64,000 nt of DNA from Nonomuraea cavernae (GTDB lineage Bacteria > Actinomycetota > Actinomycetes > Streptosporangiales > Streptosporangiaceae). The stretch lies in NCBI RefSeq assembly GCF_014646355.1, contig NZ_BMNH01000003.1:186001-250000 (forward strand), given 5' to 3'. A model generated the notes under the pieces. The model had not been told where the DNA came from. It searched no databases and saw nothing but the letters and a program-made list of their open reading frames with translations. Shown one piece after another: positions 44,302 to 52,781 of the stretch (position 1 is the stretch's first letter; every line of letters starts with the position of its first letter). The position numbers were made by a program, and so were the translations under genes.

Positions 44302-44711
44302 CAGACGGTTCCTTCCAGGTCCTCACGCATCCGTACGCCGTCGCGCAGGATGCTCGCCAGGGCCAGCAGCCCCAGCCCGATGAGCGGGACGACCAGCGAG
44401 ATCTCCCCCGGTAGGTGGCCGGCCTCGCCCACGGCCACCGTGTCCAGCAGCCTCATCATCGCGACATGCTCGATCTGGGGCGCCAGGAGACCGCCGACCA
44501 GCAGCCACCAGCCCAGGAACCGCACCTGACGTGCGACCCGCGGAAGGTAGACGCCGGCGCGGGCGCTCCACAGCAGCCTCCACAGCAGGAAGAACGCGCC
44601 CGCGGCCACCACGAAGCCCGGAAAGGTGGTGAGGGCCTGCCAGAGGTACTGGCCGGTGTCGGCGAACCGTCGATGTGGCAAGCGGCGGGAGTCCCGGCGG
44701 GCGGTGAGCAT
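44301..44711 (-). CDS. DUF2975-type membrane protein
   Basis: 136 aa with three to four membrane helices: about 28-48, 65-85 and 100-120. Transcribed first in a two-gene operon with the small Xre regulator. DUF2975 proteins of unknown function show this same partnership in many Gram-positives, by which it is mainly identified; at 136 aa it is on the short side. By analogy it may sequester or sense for its regulator partner, but that is conjecture. Confidence 0.65.
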   Translation of the reverse strand: MLTARRDSRRLPHRRFADTGQYLWQALTTFPGFVVAAGAFFLLWRLLWSARAGVYLPRVARQVRFLGWWLLVGGLLAPQIEHVAMMRLLDTVAVGEAGHLPGEISLVVPLIGLGLLALASILRDGVRMREDLEGTV

Positions 44712-44747
44712 CGTCGCCCCGCCGGGGGACGCTTGGCCGGGAGGTCG

Positions 44748-46466
44748 CTAGGAGCTGGTCGAACGGGCCCGGAAGAGCGCCCGGCGAGCCGCCTTGGCGA
44801 CCTGCTTGTCGGGATGGACCTGGGAGATCAGGTCCAGCAACTCCTCCACGTGGGCGTGCGGGATCTTCCAGACCACTTCGAGCAGGCCGTCGAGCAGGTC
44901 GGGGCCGATGTCGCGGACGCTGCTGACGAACTCGGACCGGCCCAGGCCCGCCGAGATGGTCCACATGTCGAGGATCAGCCAGTGGGTGTCGTCCTGGGTG
45001 GGCTCGGGCGCGTCGGGCACCTGCAGGTGGCTCAGGTGCGTCGCGGCGTAGGGACGCAGGGACGGCTGCTTGAGCGCCTCCTGCCAGGCCGGGATGGCCG
45101 CCTCGCCGAGTGTGCCCACCACGCTGGCGGCCTGCACCCGGATGAGCGCGTCGCTCTCGTCCTCGGCGGCGGCCTCCAGCAGCTCCTCGGCCGCTCGGCC
45201 GGGCTCGCGCAGCCGCATCCAGGCGGCGAACTCGGCGTCGGCCTCCTCCTCGGGCAGCTCGGCGCTGAGCGCGAGCAGCTCGTGCGCGCTCATCGACTCG
45301 ATCGCGGGCCGCGCGTCGACCTCGATGTCGGAGTCGTCCACCAGGTGGACGACTCCCTCGGTGCCGAGCGGAGTCAGGCTGACCGTGCCGTCGGCGACCG
45401 TGACCATGCCGTAGCCGGCCAGCCAGTCGACCGCCGGGATCAGCGGGTCGTCGGCCGCCTCCCAGGCGTCGGCGCCCAGCTCGTCGAGGTCGGCGGCCGC
45501 CTCGGCCAGCTCGCGCCGCAGACCGTCGAGGTCGCGCGAGCCGCCGGCCAGCAGCAGCCTGACCAGCACGCCGCGGGTGAGCCCCGCCAGCGCCATGGTC
45601 AGGTCGTCGTCGGCCAGCTCGGGGTCGCCGTAGTCGACCGAGTGAAGGCCGAGCATCCAGGCGTCGAGCACGTCCTCGTCGTCGTCGAACGGCCACTCGG
45701 AGGTGTCGTCCTGGACGGCCACCGTGTTGGCGTCGCCGGGCTCCAGGAACTCGAGGTCGACGGCGAGATTCCAGATGTTCCACAGCTGGGGGACGGCCTC
45801 GGCGAGCGAGCCCTCGGTCTCGGGCCTGGGCAGCCCGACGACCGCCAGCGCCTGCTCGACCTCGTCGTCGGACAGCAGGGTGTCCTCGCCCACCCGGCGG
45901 CCGGAGCCCACCCACAGGGCCAGGTCGCGGGCCTGGGCGATCAGCGGCGCCTCGCGGGCGGCGGCGGCCAGCTCGGTGTCGGGCCGCAGCCTGATGGTGT
46001 CGAGCTCGGCCAGCTCGTCGGCGAACAGCTCGAAGTCGCCGAGGTCGCCGCCTTCGTCATCGTCGTCGCCCGACTCCTCGGAGTCGTCGAGCAGCTCCTC
46101 CATCAGCTCGACGAACTGGTCCTCGACGTCGTCGAGCTCGGCCCGCAGATCGTCGAGGGAGTCGGACCCCTTGGTCAGCCTGCCGGTCTGCGACAGGAAC
46201 GTCAGGTAGGCGTCGACCGCCGGCAGCATGCCGTCGGCGGCGGTGTCGGGATCCTCCACCACCTTGGGCATCCGATCGAGCAGCAGGTTTCGCAGGTCGG
46301 CACGCTTCCACGTGCCGGAATCCTGGGAGAAGGCGAGACGGTGCCACAGCACTGCCGGCCCTACGAGCTCGGGGTCGCTGTCGGGCGCGTTGGTGCTCGC
46401 CCACAAGATGAACTCTTCGAGCAGGGGTCGCAGCTCAGTGGCGGCTACCTCGATGCGATCTGTCAC
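44748..46466 (-). CDS. Large conserved hypothetical, acidic, helical
   Basis: 572 aa, strongly acidic, no signal or membrane segment. A helical N-terminal part (1-130) is followed by a run of acid residues (EESGDDDDEGGD, near 130), a middle helical part, and a C-terminal third with HEAT-like helical pairs (EDESDALIRVQAASVVGTLGEAAIPAWQEAL; HPDKQVAKAARRALFRA). I recognise it only as a type found beside ndgR-leuCD in other actinobacteria, from memory. No catalytic motif seen; a scaffold or protein-binding role would fit. Confidence 0.7.
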   Translation of the reverse strand: MTDRIEVAATELRPLLEEFILWASTNAPDSDPELVGPAVLWHRLAFSQDSGTWKRADLRNLLLDRMPKVVEDPDTAADGMLPAVDAYLTFLSQTGRLTKGSDSLDDLRAELDDVEDQFVELMEELLDDSEESGDDDDEGGDLGDFELFADELAELDTIRLRPDTELAAAAREAPLIAQARDLALWVGSGRRVGEDTLLSDDEVEQALAVVGLPRPETEGSLAEAVPQLWNIWNLAVDLEFLEPGDANTVAVQDDTSEWPFDDDEDVLDAWMLGLHSVDYGDPELADDDLTMALAGLTRGVLVRLLLAGGSRDLDGLRRELAEAAADLDELGADAWEAADDPLIPAVDWLAGYGMVTVADGTVSLTPLGTEGVVHLVDDSDIEVDARPAIESMSAHELLALSAELPEEEADAEFAAWMRLREPGRAAEELLEAAAEDESDALIRVQAASVVGTLGEAAIPAWQEALKQPSLRPYAATHLSHLQVPDAPEPTQDDTHWLILDMWTISAGLGRSEFVSSVRDIGPDLLDGLLEVVWKIPHAHVEELLDLISQVHPDKQVAKAARRALFRARSTSS

Positions 46467-46524
46467 GCACTCAGGCTAGTGCGCCCGTGAGGCACTCGGC
46501 TCCCCAAATAGGCGCTTTGGCTGA

Positions 46525-47241
46525 TCATGACGTACGTCGCATGGATTCCGTGACGCGTTCGGCGGCCGCCATGACGGCCACCGCGTGTAGTCGTCCGGGG
46601 GCTCTGGTCAGTCGCTCGATGGGCCCGGAGACCGACACGGCGGCGATCACCTTGCCGCCGCTTCCCCTGATGGGGGCGGACACGCTGGCCACTCCCTGCT
46701 CGCGCTCTCCCACACTGTGAGCCCAGCCCCGGCGGCGTACCGACGCCAGCGTGGACGCGTTGAACTTGGCGCCGCGCAGGCCGCGGTGCAGCCGGTCGGG
46801 CTCCTCCCAGGCCAGCAGGATCTGCGCCGCCGAGCCCGCCGTCATGGGCAGCGCCGATCCGACGGGGACCGTGTCGCGCAGCCCGCTGGACCGCTCGGCC
46901 GCCGCCACGCAGACCCGCTCGTCGCCCTGACGGCGGTACAGTTGCGCACTCTCGCCGGTCAGGTCCCTGAGCTGCAGCAACACGGGCGCGGCGACCGCGA
47001 GCAGCCGGTCCTCACCGGCGGCCGTGGACAACTCCGAAAGGCGCGGCCCGAGCACGAACCTGCCCTGTGTGTCACGAGTCACGATGCGGTGGTGCTCAAG
47101 CGCGACTGCGAGCCGATGGGCCGTGGGGCGGGCCAGACCGGTGGCCTGAACAAGCTGCGCGAGCGAAGCCGGGCCGGCTTCCAGCGCGTTGAGTACCAGA
47201 ACGGCCTTGTCGAGTACTCCGACTCCGCTAGAGTTGTCCAT
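46525..47241 (-). CDS. ndgR: NdgR/LtbR-type IclR-family regulator
   Basis: 238 aa. An N-terminal winged helix (about 8-65; LDKAVLVLNALEAGPASLAQLVQATGLARPTAHRLAVALE) and a C-terminal IclR effector domain. Divergent from leuCD, the standard position of NdgR (Streptomyces) and LtbR (Corynebacterium), which control leucine and other amino acid pathways. ATG 47241 opens the conserved sequence MDNSSGVGVLDKAV; a 12-codon upstream extension would run across the palindrome at 47257-47271 and is unlikely. It is the obvious candidate for binding all five TCYC-N7-GAGA sites. Confidence 0.9.
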   Translation of the reverse strand: MDNSSGVGVLDKAVLVLNALEAGPASLAQLVQATGLARPTAHRLAVALEHHRIVTRDTQGRFVLGPRLSELSTAAGEDRLLAVAAPVLLQLRDLTGESAQLYRRQGDERVCVAAAERSSGLRDTVPVGSALPMTAGSAAQILLAWEEPDRLHRGLRGAKFNASTLASVRRRGWAHSVGEREQGVASVSAPIRGSGGKVIAAVSVSGPIERLTRAPGRLHAVAVMAAAERVTESMRRTS

Positions 47242-47256
47242 AGGCCGATACTGCCG

Positions 47257-47271
47257 TCTCGACATATGAGA
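47257..47271. promoter_or_regulatory. BCAA palindrome 5 (ndgR-leuC): TCTC-N7-GAGA
   Basis: TCTCGACATATGAGA lies 15 nt before the ndgR start and 89 nt before leuC. On the minus strand it sits between TTCTCA and TATCGG, a possible ndgR promoter, so binding would block ndgR itself (autoregulation) while being placed upstream of leuC. Confidence 0.6.
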
Positions 47272-47324
47272 AGGCAAGCTGAAAGGATTTTCCCGCGAGG
47301 AAGATCGGGTCTGAACGACCGAGC

Positions 47325-47343
47325 CGCGATGCGGAGCATCGCG
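47325..47343 (+). promoter_or_regulatory. Perfect hairpin just upstream of the leuC ribosome binding site
   Basis: CGCGATGC (47325-47332), loop GGA, GCATCGCG (47336-47343): a perfect 8-bp hairpin ending 8 nt before the GGAGG of leuC. No T-tract follows, so it is not a terminator. It may affect message stability or ribosome access. Confidence 0.45.
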
Positions 47344-47360
47344 ACAAGCAGGAGGAGATC

Positions 47361-48746
47361 ATGGGCCGCACACTGGCGGAGAAGGTCTGGGAGCAGCACG
47401 TCGTGCGCCGCGCCGACGGCGAACCCGACCTGCTCTACATCGACCTGCACCTCATCCACGAGGTGACCAGCCCGCAGGCGTTCGACGGGCTCCGGCTCGC
47501 CGGCCGGCCCGTGCGCCGGCCCGAGCTCACCATCGCCACCGAGGACCACAACGTCCCGACCGTGCTCGGCCCCATCTCCGACCCCGTGTCCAAGACGCAG
47601 GTCGAGACGCTGCGCAAGAACGCCGCGGAGTTCGGCATCCGGCTCCACCCGATGGGCGACGCCGGCCAGGGCGTGGTGCACATCATCGGCCCGCAGTTCG
47701 GCCTGACCCAGCCGGGCATGACGATCGTCTGCGGCGACTCCCACACCTCCACCCACGGCGCGTTCGGCGGCATCGCCTTCGGCATCGGCACCTCCGAGGT
47801 CGAGCACGTGCTGGCCACGCAGACGCTGCCGGCCTACCGGCCGAAGACCATGGCCATCGAGGTCTCGGGCGAGCTGCCCCCCGGTGTCACGGCCAAGGAC
47901 CTGATCCTGGCCATCATCGCCAAGATCGGCACCGGCGGCGGGCAGGGCTACATCATCGAGTACCGCGGTGAGGCCGTACGGAAGCTCTCCATGGAGGGCC
48001 GGATGACGGTCTGCAACATGTCGATCGAGGCCGGCGCGCGAGCGGGCATGATCGCCCCCGACGAGACCACGTTCGCCTACCTCAAGGACCGCCCGCACGC
48101 GCCGCGGGGCGAGGCGTGGGATCAGGCCGTCGCCTACTGGACGTCGCTGCGCACCGACGACGACGCCGTGTTCGACCAGGTCGTCGAGATCGACGCCACG
48201 ACGCTGACGCCGTACGTCACGTGGGGCACCAACCCCGGCCAGGGCCTGCCGCTGGGCGAGACCGTGCCCGCCCCCGAGAGCTTCGCCGACCCGGTCGCCA
48301 GGCAGTCGGCCGAGCGGGCGCTGGAGTACATGGGCCTGACCGCGGGCACGCCGCTGCGCGAGATCGAGGTCGACACGGTCTTCGTCGGCTCGTGCACCAA
48401 CGGCCGCCTGGAGGACCTGCGCGCCGCCGCCGAGATCCTGCGCGGCCGCCAGGTGAAGACGCGCACGCTGATCGTCCCCGGATCGATGCTGGTCAAGCTC
48501 CAGGCCGAGCAGGAGGGGCTGGACGAGGTGTTCAAGGCGGCCGGCGCCGAGTGGCGGGAGGCCGGGTGCTCGATGTGCCTGGGCATGAACCCCGACACGC
48601 TCCAGCCGGGCGAGCGCAGCGCCTCCACCTCCAACCGCAACTTCGAGGGCCGTCAGGGCAAGGGTGGCCGCACCCATCTGGTCTCACCGCAGGTCGCCGC
48701 CGCGACCGCCGTGACCGGCCGCCTGACCGCCCCCGCCGACCTCTAG
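47361..48746 (+). CDS. leuC: LeuC, isopropylmalate isomerase large subunit
   Basis: 461 aa, aconitase superfamily. Isomerises 2- to 3-isopropylmalate with LeuD, and very likely also converts citramalate to 3-methylmalate for the CimA route. The [4Fe-4S] ligands are Cys in [12 protein letters not shown] and two Cys in GCSMCLGMN; the aconitase signature [14 protein letters not shown] is present near 125. ATG 47361 has GGAGGAG 6 nt upstream. No BCAA leader peptide is found before it, but palindrome 5 is. Confidence 0.97.
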   Translation: MGRTLAEKVWEQHVVRRADGEPDLLYIDLHLIHEVTSPQAFDGLRLAGRPVRRPELTIATEDHNVPTVLGPISDPVSKTQVETLRKNAAEFGIRLHPMGDAGQGVVHIIGPQFGLTQPGMTIVCGDSHTSTHGAFGGIAFGIGTSEVEHVLATQTLPAYRPKTMAIEVSGELPPGVTAKDLILAIIAKIGTGGGQGYIIEYRGEAVRKLSMEGRMTVCNMSIEAGARAGMIAPDETTFAYLKDRPHAPRGEAWDQAVAYWTSLRTDDDAVFDQVVEIDATTLTPYVTWGTNPGQGLPLGETVPAPESFADPVARQSAERALEYMGLTAGTPLREIEVDTVFVGSCTNGRLEDLRAAAEILRGRQVKTRTLIVPGSMLVKLQAEQEGLDEVFKAAGAEWREAGCSMCLGMNPDTLQPGERSASTSNRNFEGRQGKGGRTHLVSPQVAAATAVTGRLTAPADL

Positions 48747-48758
48747 GAGATCAAGACC

Positions 48759-49346
48759 ATGGAAGCCTTCACCACCCACACCGGCAAGGCGGTGCCGCTG
48801 CGCCGCAGCAACGTCGACACCGACCAGATCATCCCGGCCGTCTGGCTCAAGCAGGTGAGCAGGACCGGCTTCGAGAAGGGCCTGTTCGCCGCCTGGCGCG
48901 AGGACCCGGCGTTCGTCCTGAACGACCCCTCCTACGAGGGCGCCTCGATCCTGGTCTCCGGCCCCGACTTCGGCACCGGCTCCTCGCGTGAGCACGCCGT
49001 CTGGGCTCTGCAGCAGTACGGCTTCCGCGTGGTGATCGCGGCCAGGTTCGGCGACATCTTCCGCAACAACTCCACCAAGATGGGGCTGCTGCCGGTCGTC
49101 CTGCCCGCCGAGAAGGTCGAGGCCCTGCAGGCCGCGGTCGAGGCCGACCCCACCCTGGCGGTGACCGTCGACCTGGCCGAACGCCAGGTGCGCTGGGCCG
49201 GCGAGGTCGTCGCGTTCGAGATCGACGACTACACCCGCTGGCGCCTGATGGAGGGCCTCGACGACATCGGACTGACCCTGCGTCACGCCGACGAGGTGAC
49301 GGCGTACGAGAATGGTCGGCAGCCATGGCTGCCGACGACCGTCTAG
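48759..49346 (+). CDS. leuD: LeuD, isopropylmalate isomerase small subunit
   Basis: 195 aa, swivelling aconitase C-domain: [14 protein letters not shown] near the start and the substrate loop [17 protein letters not shown]. Starts 12 nt after leuC with an AGGAG site overlapping the leuC stop. The 3' end overlaps the next small gene by 22 nt. Confidence 0.96.
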   Translation: MEAFTTHTGKAVPLRRSNVDTDQIIPAVWLKQVSRTGFEKGLFAAWREDPAFVLNDPSYEGASILVSGPDFGTGSSREHAVWALQQYGFRVVIAARFGDIFRNNSTKMGLLPVVLPAEKVEALQAAVEADPTLAVTVDLAERQVRWAGEVVAFEIDDYTRWRLMEGLDDIGLTLRHADEVTAYENGRQPWLPTTV

Positions 49347-49564
49347 AGGACGACGAACTGGCGCGGCGGTTGCGCGAGGCGCACCGCCGCGTCCGCCTGC
49401 TCCCCGCCGCCGAGAAGGAGCGGATGGGACGCCGATATCTGGCGATCTGCGACCTCGCCAAACGCGACCGCGAACGGGCCGCGACCAGGCTCGACGCCTT
49501 CCTGGCCGCCCTTGACGGCGCCTCCGACACGCCACGCGCACCCGAAAATCCGCTCGGTATTTGA
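49325..49564 (+). CDS. Small charged helical protein downstream of leuD
   Basis: 79 aa: [20 protein letters not shown] followed by charged helix ([42 protein letters not shown]). Very rich in Arg, Asp and Glu, predicted as two long helices. It overlaps the leuD end by 22 nt, and its 3' end covers the hup -35 box. I do not know the family; the composition and overlap suggest a translated gene rather than chance, but confidence is moderate. Confidence 0.6.
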   Translation: MAADDRLEDDELARRLREAHRRVRLLPAAEKERMGRRYLAICDLAKRDRERAATRLDAFLAALDGASDTPRAPENPLGI

Positions 49565-49589
49565 GTTCCCCGGCGATCCCGCCTACTTT
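49561..49589 (+). promoter_or_regulatory. hup promoter
   Basis: TTGAGT (49561-49566) and TACTTT (49584-49589) with a 17-nt spacer; transcription should start near 49596, giving a leader of about 69 nt before the HU gene. Confidence 0.65.
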
Positions 49590-49664
49590 CGAGCGCGTAA
49601 GGGGTTTCTACGTCGAGCTTCGTGAGCTGGAACCCCGAGCCGTAACTGGGGGAGCGGAACGAAC

Positions 49665-49964
49665 ATGAACAAGCGAGAACTCGTTGACGCCATCGTAGAT
49701 CGCGTGGGGGACAGGAGGACGGCCACGGAGGCCGTCAACGCGATCATCGATGCCGTTCAGAAGGCAGTCGCGAGCGGCGACAAGGTCTCGATCACGGGCT
49801 TCGGCGCGTTCGAGATGGTGCACAAGCCGGCGCGCACGGCCAGGAACCCGTCGACCGGAGCGGAGATCAAGGTCGACGAGAGCTGGGGGCCGAAGTTCCG
49901 ACCGGGCTCAGACTTCAAGGAACTGGTCAACGTGGCCGGCAAGAAGGCCGCGAAGAAGAAGTAA
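49665..49964 (+). CDS. hup: HU-family nucleoid protein
   Basis: 99 aa. Complete HU fold with helical dimer region (MNKRELVDAIVDRVG) and DNA-binding arm region (GFGAFEMVHKPARTARNPSTG), ending in a short lysine tail (GKKAAKKK). Lacks the long lysine-alanine C-terminal extension of mycobacterial HupB and Streptomyces HupS, so it corresponds to the plain HupA type. Compacts and bends DNA. Own promoter and terminator. Confidence 0.96.
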   Translation: MNKRELVDAIVDRVGDRRTATEAVNAIIDAVQKAVASGDKVSITGFGAFEMVHKPARTARNPSTGAEIKVDESWGPKFRPGSDFKELVNVAGKKAAKKK

Positions 49965-49976
49965 CGACCTCGCGTA

Positions 49977-50008
49977 CGCCCGGTCCTCGCTCCGAGGGCC
50001 GGGCGTTT
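49977..50008. terminator. Terminator after hup
   Basis: CGCCCGGTCCTCG and CGAGGGCCGGGCG pair completely, with one U-G pair and a three-base loop, followed by TTT (50006-50008). Also separates hup from the convergent small gene ending at 50021. Confidence 0.75.
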
Positions 50009-50020
50009 CGCTGCCCGGGG

Positions 50021-50224
50021 TCAGCCGGGCACGGGGAACGTCGACAGCGTGATGTAGGTGATCTCGCCGTCGGTCACCACCAGCCGGACCCGCTGCCCCG
50101 AGCGCAGCAGCCGCAGCGGCCCCGCGTCGAAGGCCTGGGCGCCGAAGGGCAGCACGGTCCCGTCGTCGAGGAAGACCGTGCCCGAGCGGGTCACCTCATC
50201 GAAGCCGCGCACCGTCGCCTGCAC
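50021..50224 (-). CDS. Small β-rich protein, possible OB/cold-shock-like fold
   Basis: 67 aa from GTG 50224: short strands VQATVRGFDEVTRSGTVFLDDG, VRLVVTDGEITYITL suggest a five-stranded OB-like barrel, and VRGFDEVTRSGTVFLDDG recalls cold-shock proteins without their RNP aromatic motifs. The start is inferred from a TACGCT -10 box 7 nt upstream on the minus strand, which would make the message leaderless; ATG 50260 is an alternative. Function unknown. It is followed by cofC in the same direction upstream. Confidence 0.6.
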   Translation of the reverse strand: MQATVRGFDEVTRSGTVFLDDGTVLPFGAQAFDAGPLRLLRSGQRVRLVVTDGEITYITLSTFPVPG

Positions 50225-50276
50225 GCAGCCCAGCGTAAACGCTCGGCCGCCGGTGCGCATGCGGCGCCCGCCCGGC

Positions 50277-50912
50277 TCAGCCGGACGGCCAGAGATCGGC
50301 GACCACGGCCGCGGTGTGCCCACCGAGACCGAGCGCCATGGCCGCCCGCAGATCGTCGGGGGTGTCCACGTCGCGCCTGACCGACTCGATGCCCTCCACG
50401 CACAGCTCCTTGGCGCCGCCCGCCAGGTGCCTGGACCGCGACTCGCCGCCGAACCGGGGCGTGAACGGCAGCCCGGCGCGTACGCCGTAGAAGGTGGTGC
50501 CGACGTCGAGCGCGTCGGGGACGAACGCCTGGTCGAACTCCGCCGCCGCGGTCAGGGCGGTGGCCAGCTCCGCGGGCCGCAGGGCGGGCAGATCGGCCTG
50601 CAACGCGCCCACCGGATCGCCGGGCGCGACACGTACGGCATGGGCGGCGCCGGTGCGGAGCGCGGTGTTGAGGCCCTGATCGGGATCGGGCACCACGTCG
50701 GCGCCCAGGACGGACAGCGGCCCCGCGGCGGCCGGGTCGGCGGTCACCACGATGACCCGCGCGACCAGCGGACAGGCCAGTGCCGCCGAGACGGTGTCGC
50801 AGGCGACCGCGACGGCCAGCCGGGTCCGGTGGGGGCCTGTCGCGGCGGCCAACCGGGTCTTCGCCGCGACCAGCGTCTTCACCGGAATCACCAGTGACCA
50901 GCGGTTGCTCAT
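50277..50912 (-). CDS. cofC: CofC/FbiD, guanylyltransferase of coenzyme F420 synthesis
   Basis: 211 aa. Nucleotidyltransferase fold opening with VIPVKTLVAAKTRL; DLPALRPAEL and the acidic region VPDALDVGTTF match the CofC family. In actinobacteria this enzyme (FbiD) activates phosphoenolpyruvate with GTP for attachment to the F420 precursor; the older annotation is 2-phospho-L-lactate guanylyltransferase. ATG 50912 begins the conserved sequence MSNRWSLVIPVK; an ATG four codons upstream is also possible. The other F420 genes are not in this window. Divergent from plsC. Confidence 0.88.
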   Translation of the reverse strand: MSNRWSLVIPVKTLVAAKTRLAAATGPHRTRLAVAVACDTVSAALACPLVARVIVVTADPAAAGPLSVLGADVVPDPDQGLNTALRTGAAHAVRVAPGDPVGALQADLPALRPAELATALTAAAEFDQAFVPDALDVGTTFYGVRAGLPFTPRFGGESRSRHLAGGAKELCVEGIESVRRDVDTPDDLRAAMALGLGGHTAAVVADLWPSG

Positions 50913-50992
50913 AGGGTTAAGCATCGCGCCTCGACATCCCGGGCGGCCAACCGGGAGACTTGGGGCGCCTATCGTCCGGGTTGGAGGGAACC

Positions 50993-51703
50993 ATGAGCCG
51001 CCCCACACGCCCGTCGCGTTTCTGGGAAACTCTGGCCGTCGTCATCGTCAAGCCGCTGTCGAAGCTCCTGATCAAGCGTGACTGGCGGCACGGCGAGCGC
51101 GTGCCGCGCACCGGCGGCGTGATCATCGCGGCCAACCACCTCTCCTGGTCGGATCCGATCCTGCTGTCGCACTTCCTCTACAACAACGGCCGCTGGCCGG
51201 TCATTCTCGCCAAGGCCGCGCTGTTCAGGGTGCCGTTGCTGGGGCACGCGGTGCGCTCGCTGTGCGTCATCCCCGTCGAGCGGGGCAGCAACGAAGCGGC
51301 CAAGTCGCTGCACACGGCGGAGGAGCGGCTGCGAGACGGCTGCGCGATCTTCTTCTATCCCGAGGGCACCTGCACCCGTGATCCTGGTCTGTGGCCGATG
51401 GTGGGCAAGACGGGCGTCGCCCGGCTGGCGCTGCAGAGCGGCGCCCCGGTGATCCCGGTGGCACACTGGGGGGCCCAGGAGCTGCTGCCCTACGGAGAGA
51501 AGCGGCCGAGGCTGTTCCCGCGCAAGACGTTCCGCGTGTCGGTGGGGCCGCCGGTCGACCTGTCGCGTCACATCGGCCGCCCGCCGCACGCCGAGGTGCT
51601 GCGCGAGGCGACCGCCGACATCATGGCGGCGATCACCGCGCAGCTCGCCGAGCTGCGCGGCGAGAAGGCGCCCGAGACTCCTTACGATCCCGCGGGACGG
51701 TGA
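50993..51703 (+). CDS. plsC: 1-acyl-glycerol-3-phosphate acyltransferase-like (PlsC) protein
   Basis: 236 aa. Acyltransferase motif I NHLSWSDP (His-x4-Asp), motif [13 protein letters not shown] and motif IV around VIPVAHWG. Acylates lysophosphatidic acid or a related acceptor at the membrane; N-terminal hydrophobic helix [27 protein letters not shown] precedes ATG 50993. gpsA follows after 4 nt, giving a two-gene glycerolipid unit: gpsA makes glycerol-3-phosphate, the acyltransferase uses its acylated form. Confidence 0.92.
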   Translation: MSRPTRPSRFWETLAVVIVKPLSKLLIKRDWRHGERVPRTGGVIIAANHLSWSDPILLSHFLYNNGRWPVILAKAALFRVPLLGHAVRSLCVIPVERGSNEAAKSLHTAEERLRDGCAIFFYPEGTCTRDPGLWPMVGKTGVARLALQSGAPVIPVAHWGAQELLPYGEKRPRLFPRKTFRVSVGPPVDLSRHIGRPPHAEVLREATADIMAAITAQLAELRGEKAPETPYDPAGR

Positions 51704-51707
51704 GCGC

Positions 51708-52718
51708 ATGACGAAGGCCGCGGTGTTCGGCACCGGTTCGTGGGGCACCACGTTCGCCATGATCCTGGCCGAGGCGGGCAACCGGACCATCCTGTGGGGG
51801 CGCAGACCGGAGCTGGTCGAGGGCATCCAGCGGGCCCACACCAACCTCGACTACCTGCCGGGTGTGGCGTTGCCCACGTCGCTGGGGGCCACGACCGATC
51901 CGGCCGAGGCGCTCGACGGCGCCGACTTCGTGGTGCTGGCCGTGCCCTCGCAGTCGCTGCGGCTCAACCTGGCCGCCTGGCGCGAGCACATCCCCCGCGA
52001 CGCGGTGCTGGTCAGCCTGATGAAGGGCGTCGAGCTCGGCACGACCAAACGGATGAGCGAGGTCATCCGCGAGGTGGCCGGGGTGCCCGAGGAGCGGGTC
52101 GCCGTCGTCTCCGGGCCCAACCTGGCCAAGGAGATCGCCCAGCGCCAGCCCGCCGCCACCGTGGTCGCCTGCGTCGACGAGGAGGTCGCGGCCCGCCTGC
52201 AGGCGGCCTGTCACCTGCCGCCGTGGTTTCGCCCCTACACCAACCCCGACGTGGTGGGGGTCGAGCTCGGCGGCGCCGTCAAGAACGTCATCGCGCTGGC
52301 CGTGGGCGTCGCCGTCGGCATGGGGATGGGCGACAACGTCGCCGCCATGCTCATGACCAGGGGGCTGGCCGAGATCTCGCGGCTGGGGGCCGCCCTGGGA
52401 GCCGATCCCCACACCTTCGCCGGGCTGGCCGGGATGGGCGACCTGGTGGCCACCTGCACCTCGCCGCTGTCACGCAACCGCACGTTCGGCGAGCGCCTGG
52501 GCCGCGGGATGACGCTGGCCGAGGTGATCGCGGCCACCAAGCAGACCGCCGAGGGCGTCAAGTCCTGCGAGTCCGTGCTCGCGCTGGCCAAAAAGCACGA
52601 CATCGAGATGCCCATCACCGAGGTCGTCGTCGGAGTCGTGCACGACGGCATGTCGCCGAGCGAGGCGGGCATGCTGCTCATGTCCCGGTCGCCCAAACCA
52701 GAGCGTTACGGGCTCTGA
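51708..52718 (+). CDS. gpsA: GpsA, NAD(P)H-dependent glycerol-3-phosphate dehydrogenase
   Basis: 336 aa. Rossmann motif [20 protein letters not shown] at the N-terminus; catalytic Lys in [16 protein letters not shown]-terminal domain with [20 protein letters not shown], diagnostic for GpsA. Reduces dihydroxyacetone phosphate to sn-glycerol-3-phosphate for phospholipids. Four nt after plsC, so cotranscribed. Followed by a short gap containing the ddl promoter. Confidence 0.97.
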   Translation: MTKAAVFGTGSWGTTFAMILAEAGNRTILWGRRPELVEGIQRAHTNLDYLPGVALPTSLGATTDPAEALDGADFVVLAVPSQSLRLNLAAWREHIPRDAVLVSLMKGVELGTTKRMSEVIREVAGVPEERVAVVSGPNLAKEIAQRQPAATVVACVDEEVAARLQAACHLPPWFRPYTNPDVVGVELGGAVKNVIALAVGVAVGMGMGDNVAAMLMTRGLAEISRLGAALGADPHTFAGLAGMGDLVATCTSPLSRNRTFGERLGRGMTLAEVIAATKQTAEGVKSCESVLALAKKHDIEMPITEVVVGVVHDGMSPSEAGMLLMSRSPKPERYGL

Positions 52719-52781
52719 CCACCACCCATCCGCGCGGGTTGACTCGCTGCAAGTAGGAACACGCCGGTAGATTCGGACGTC

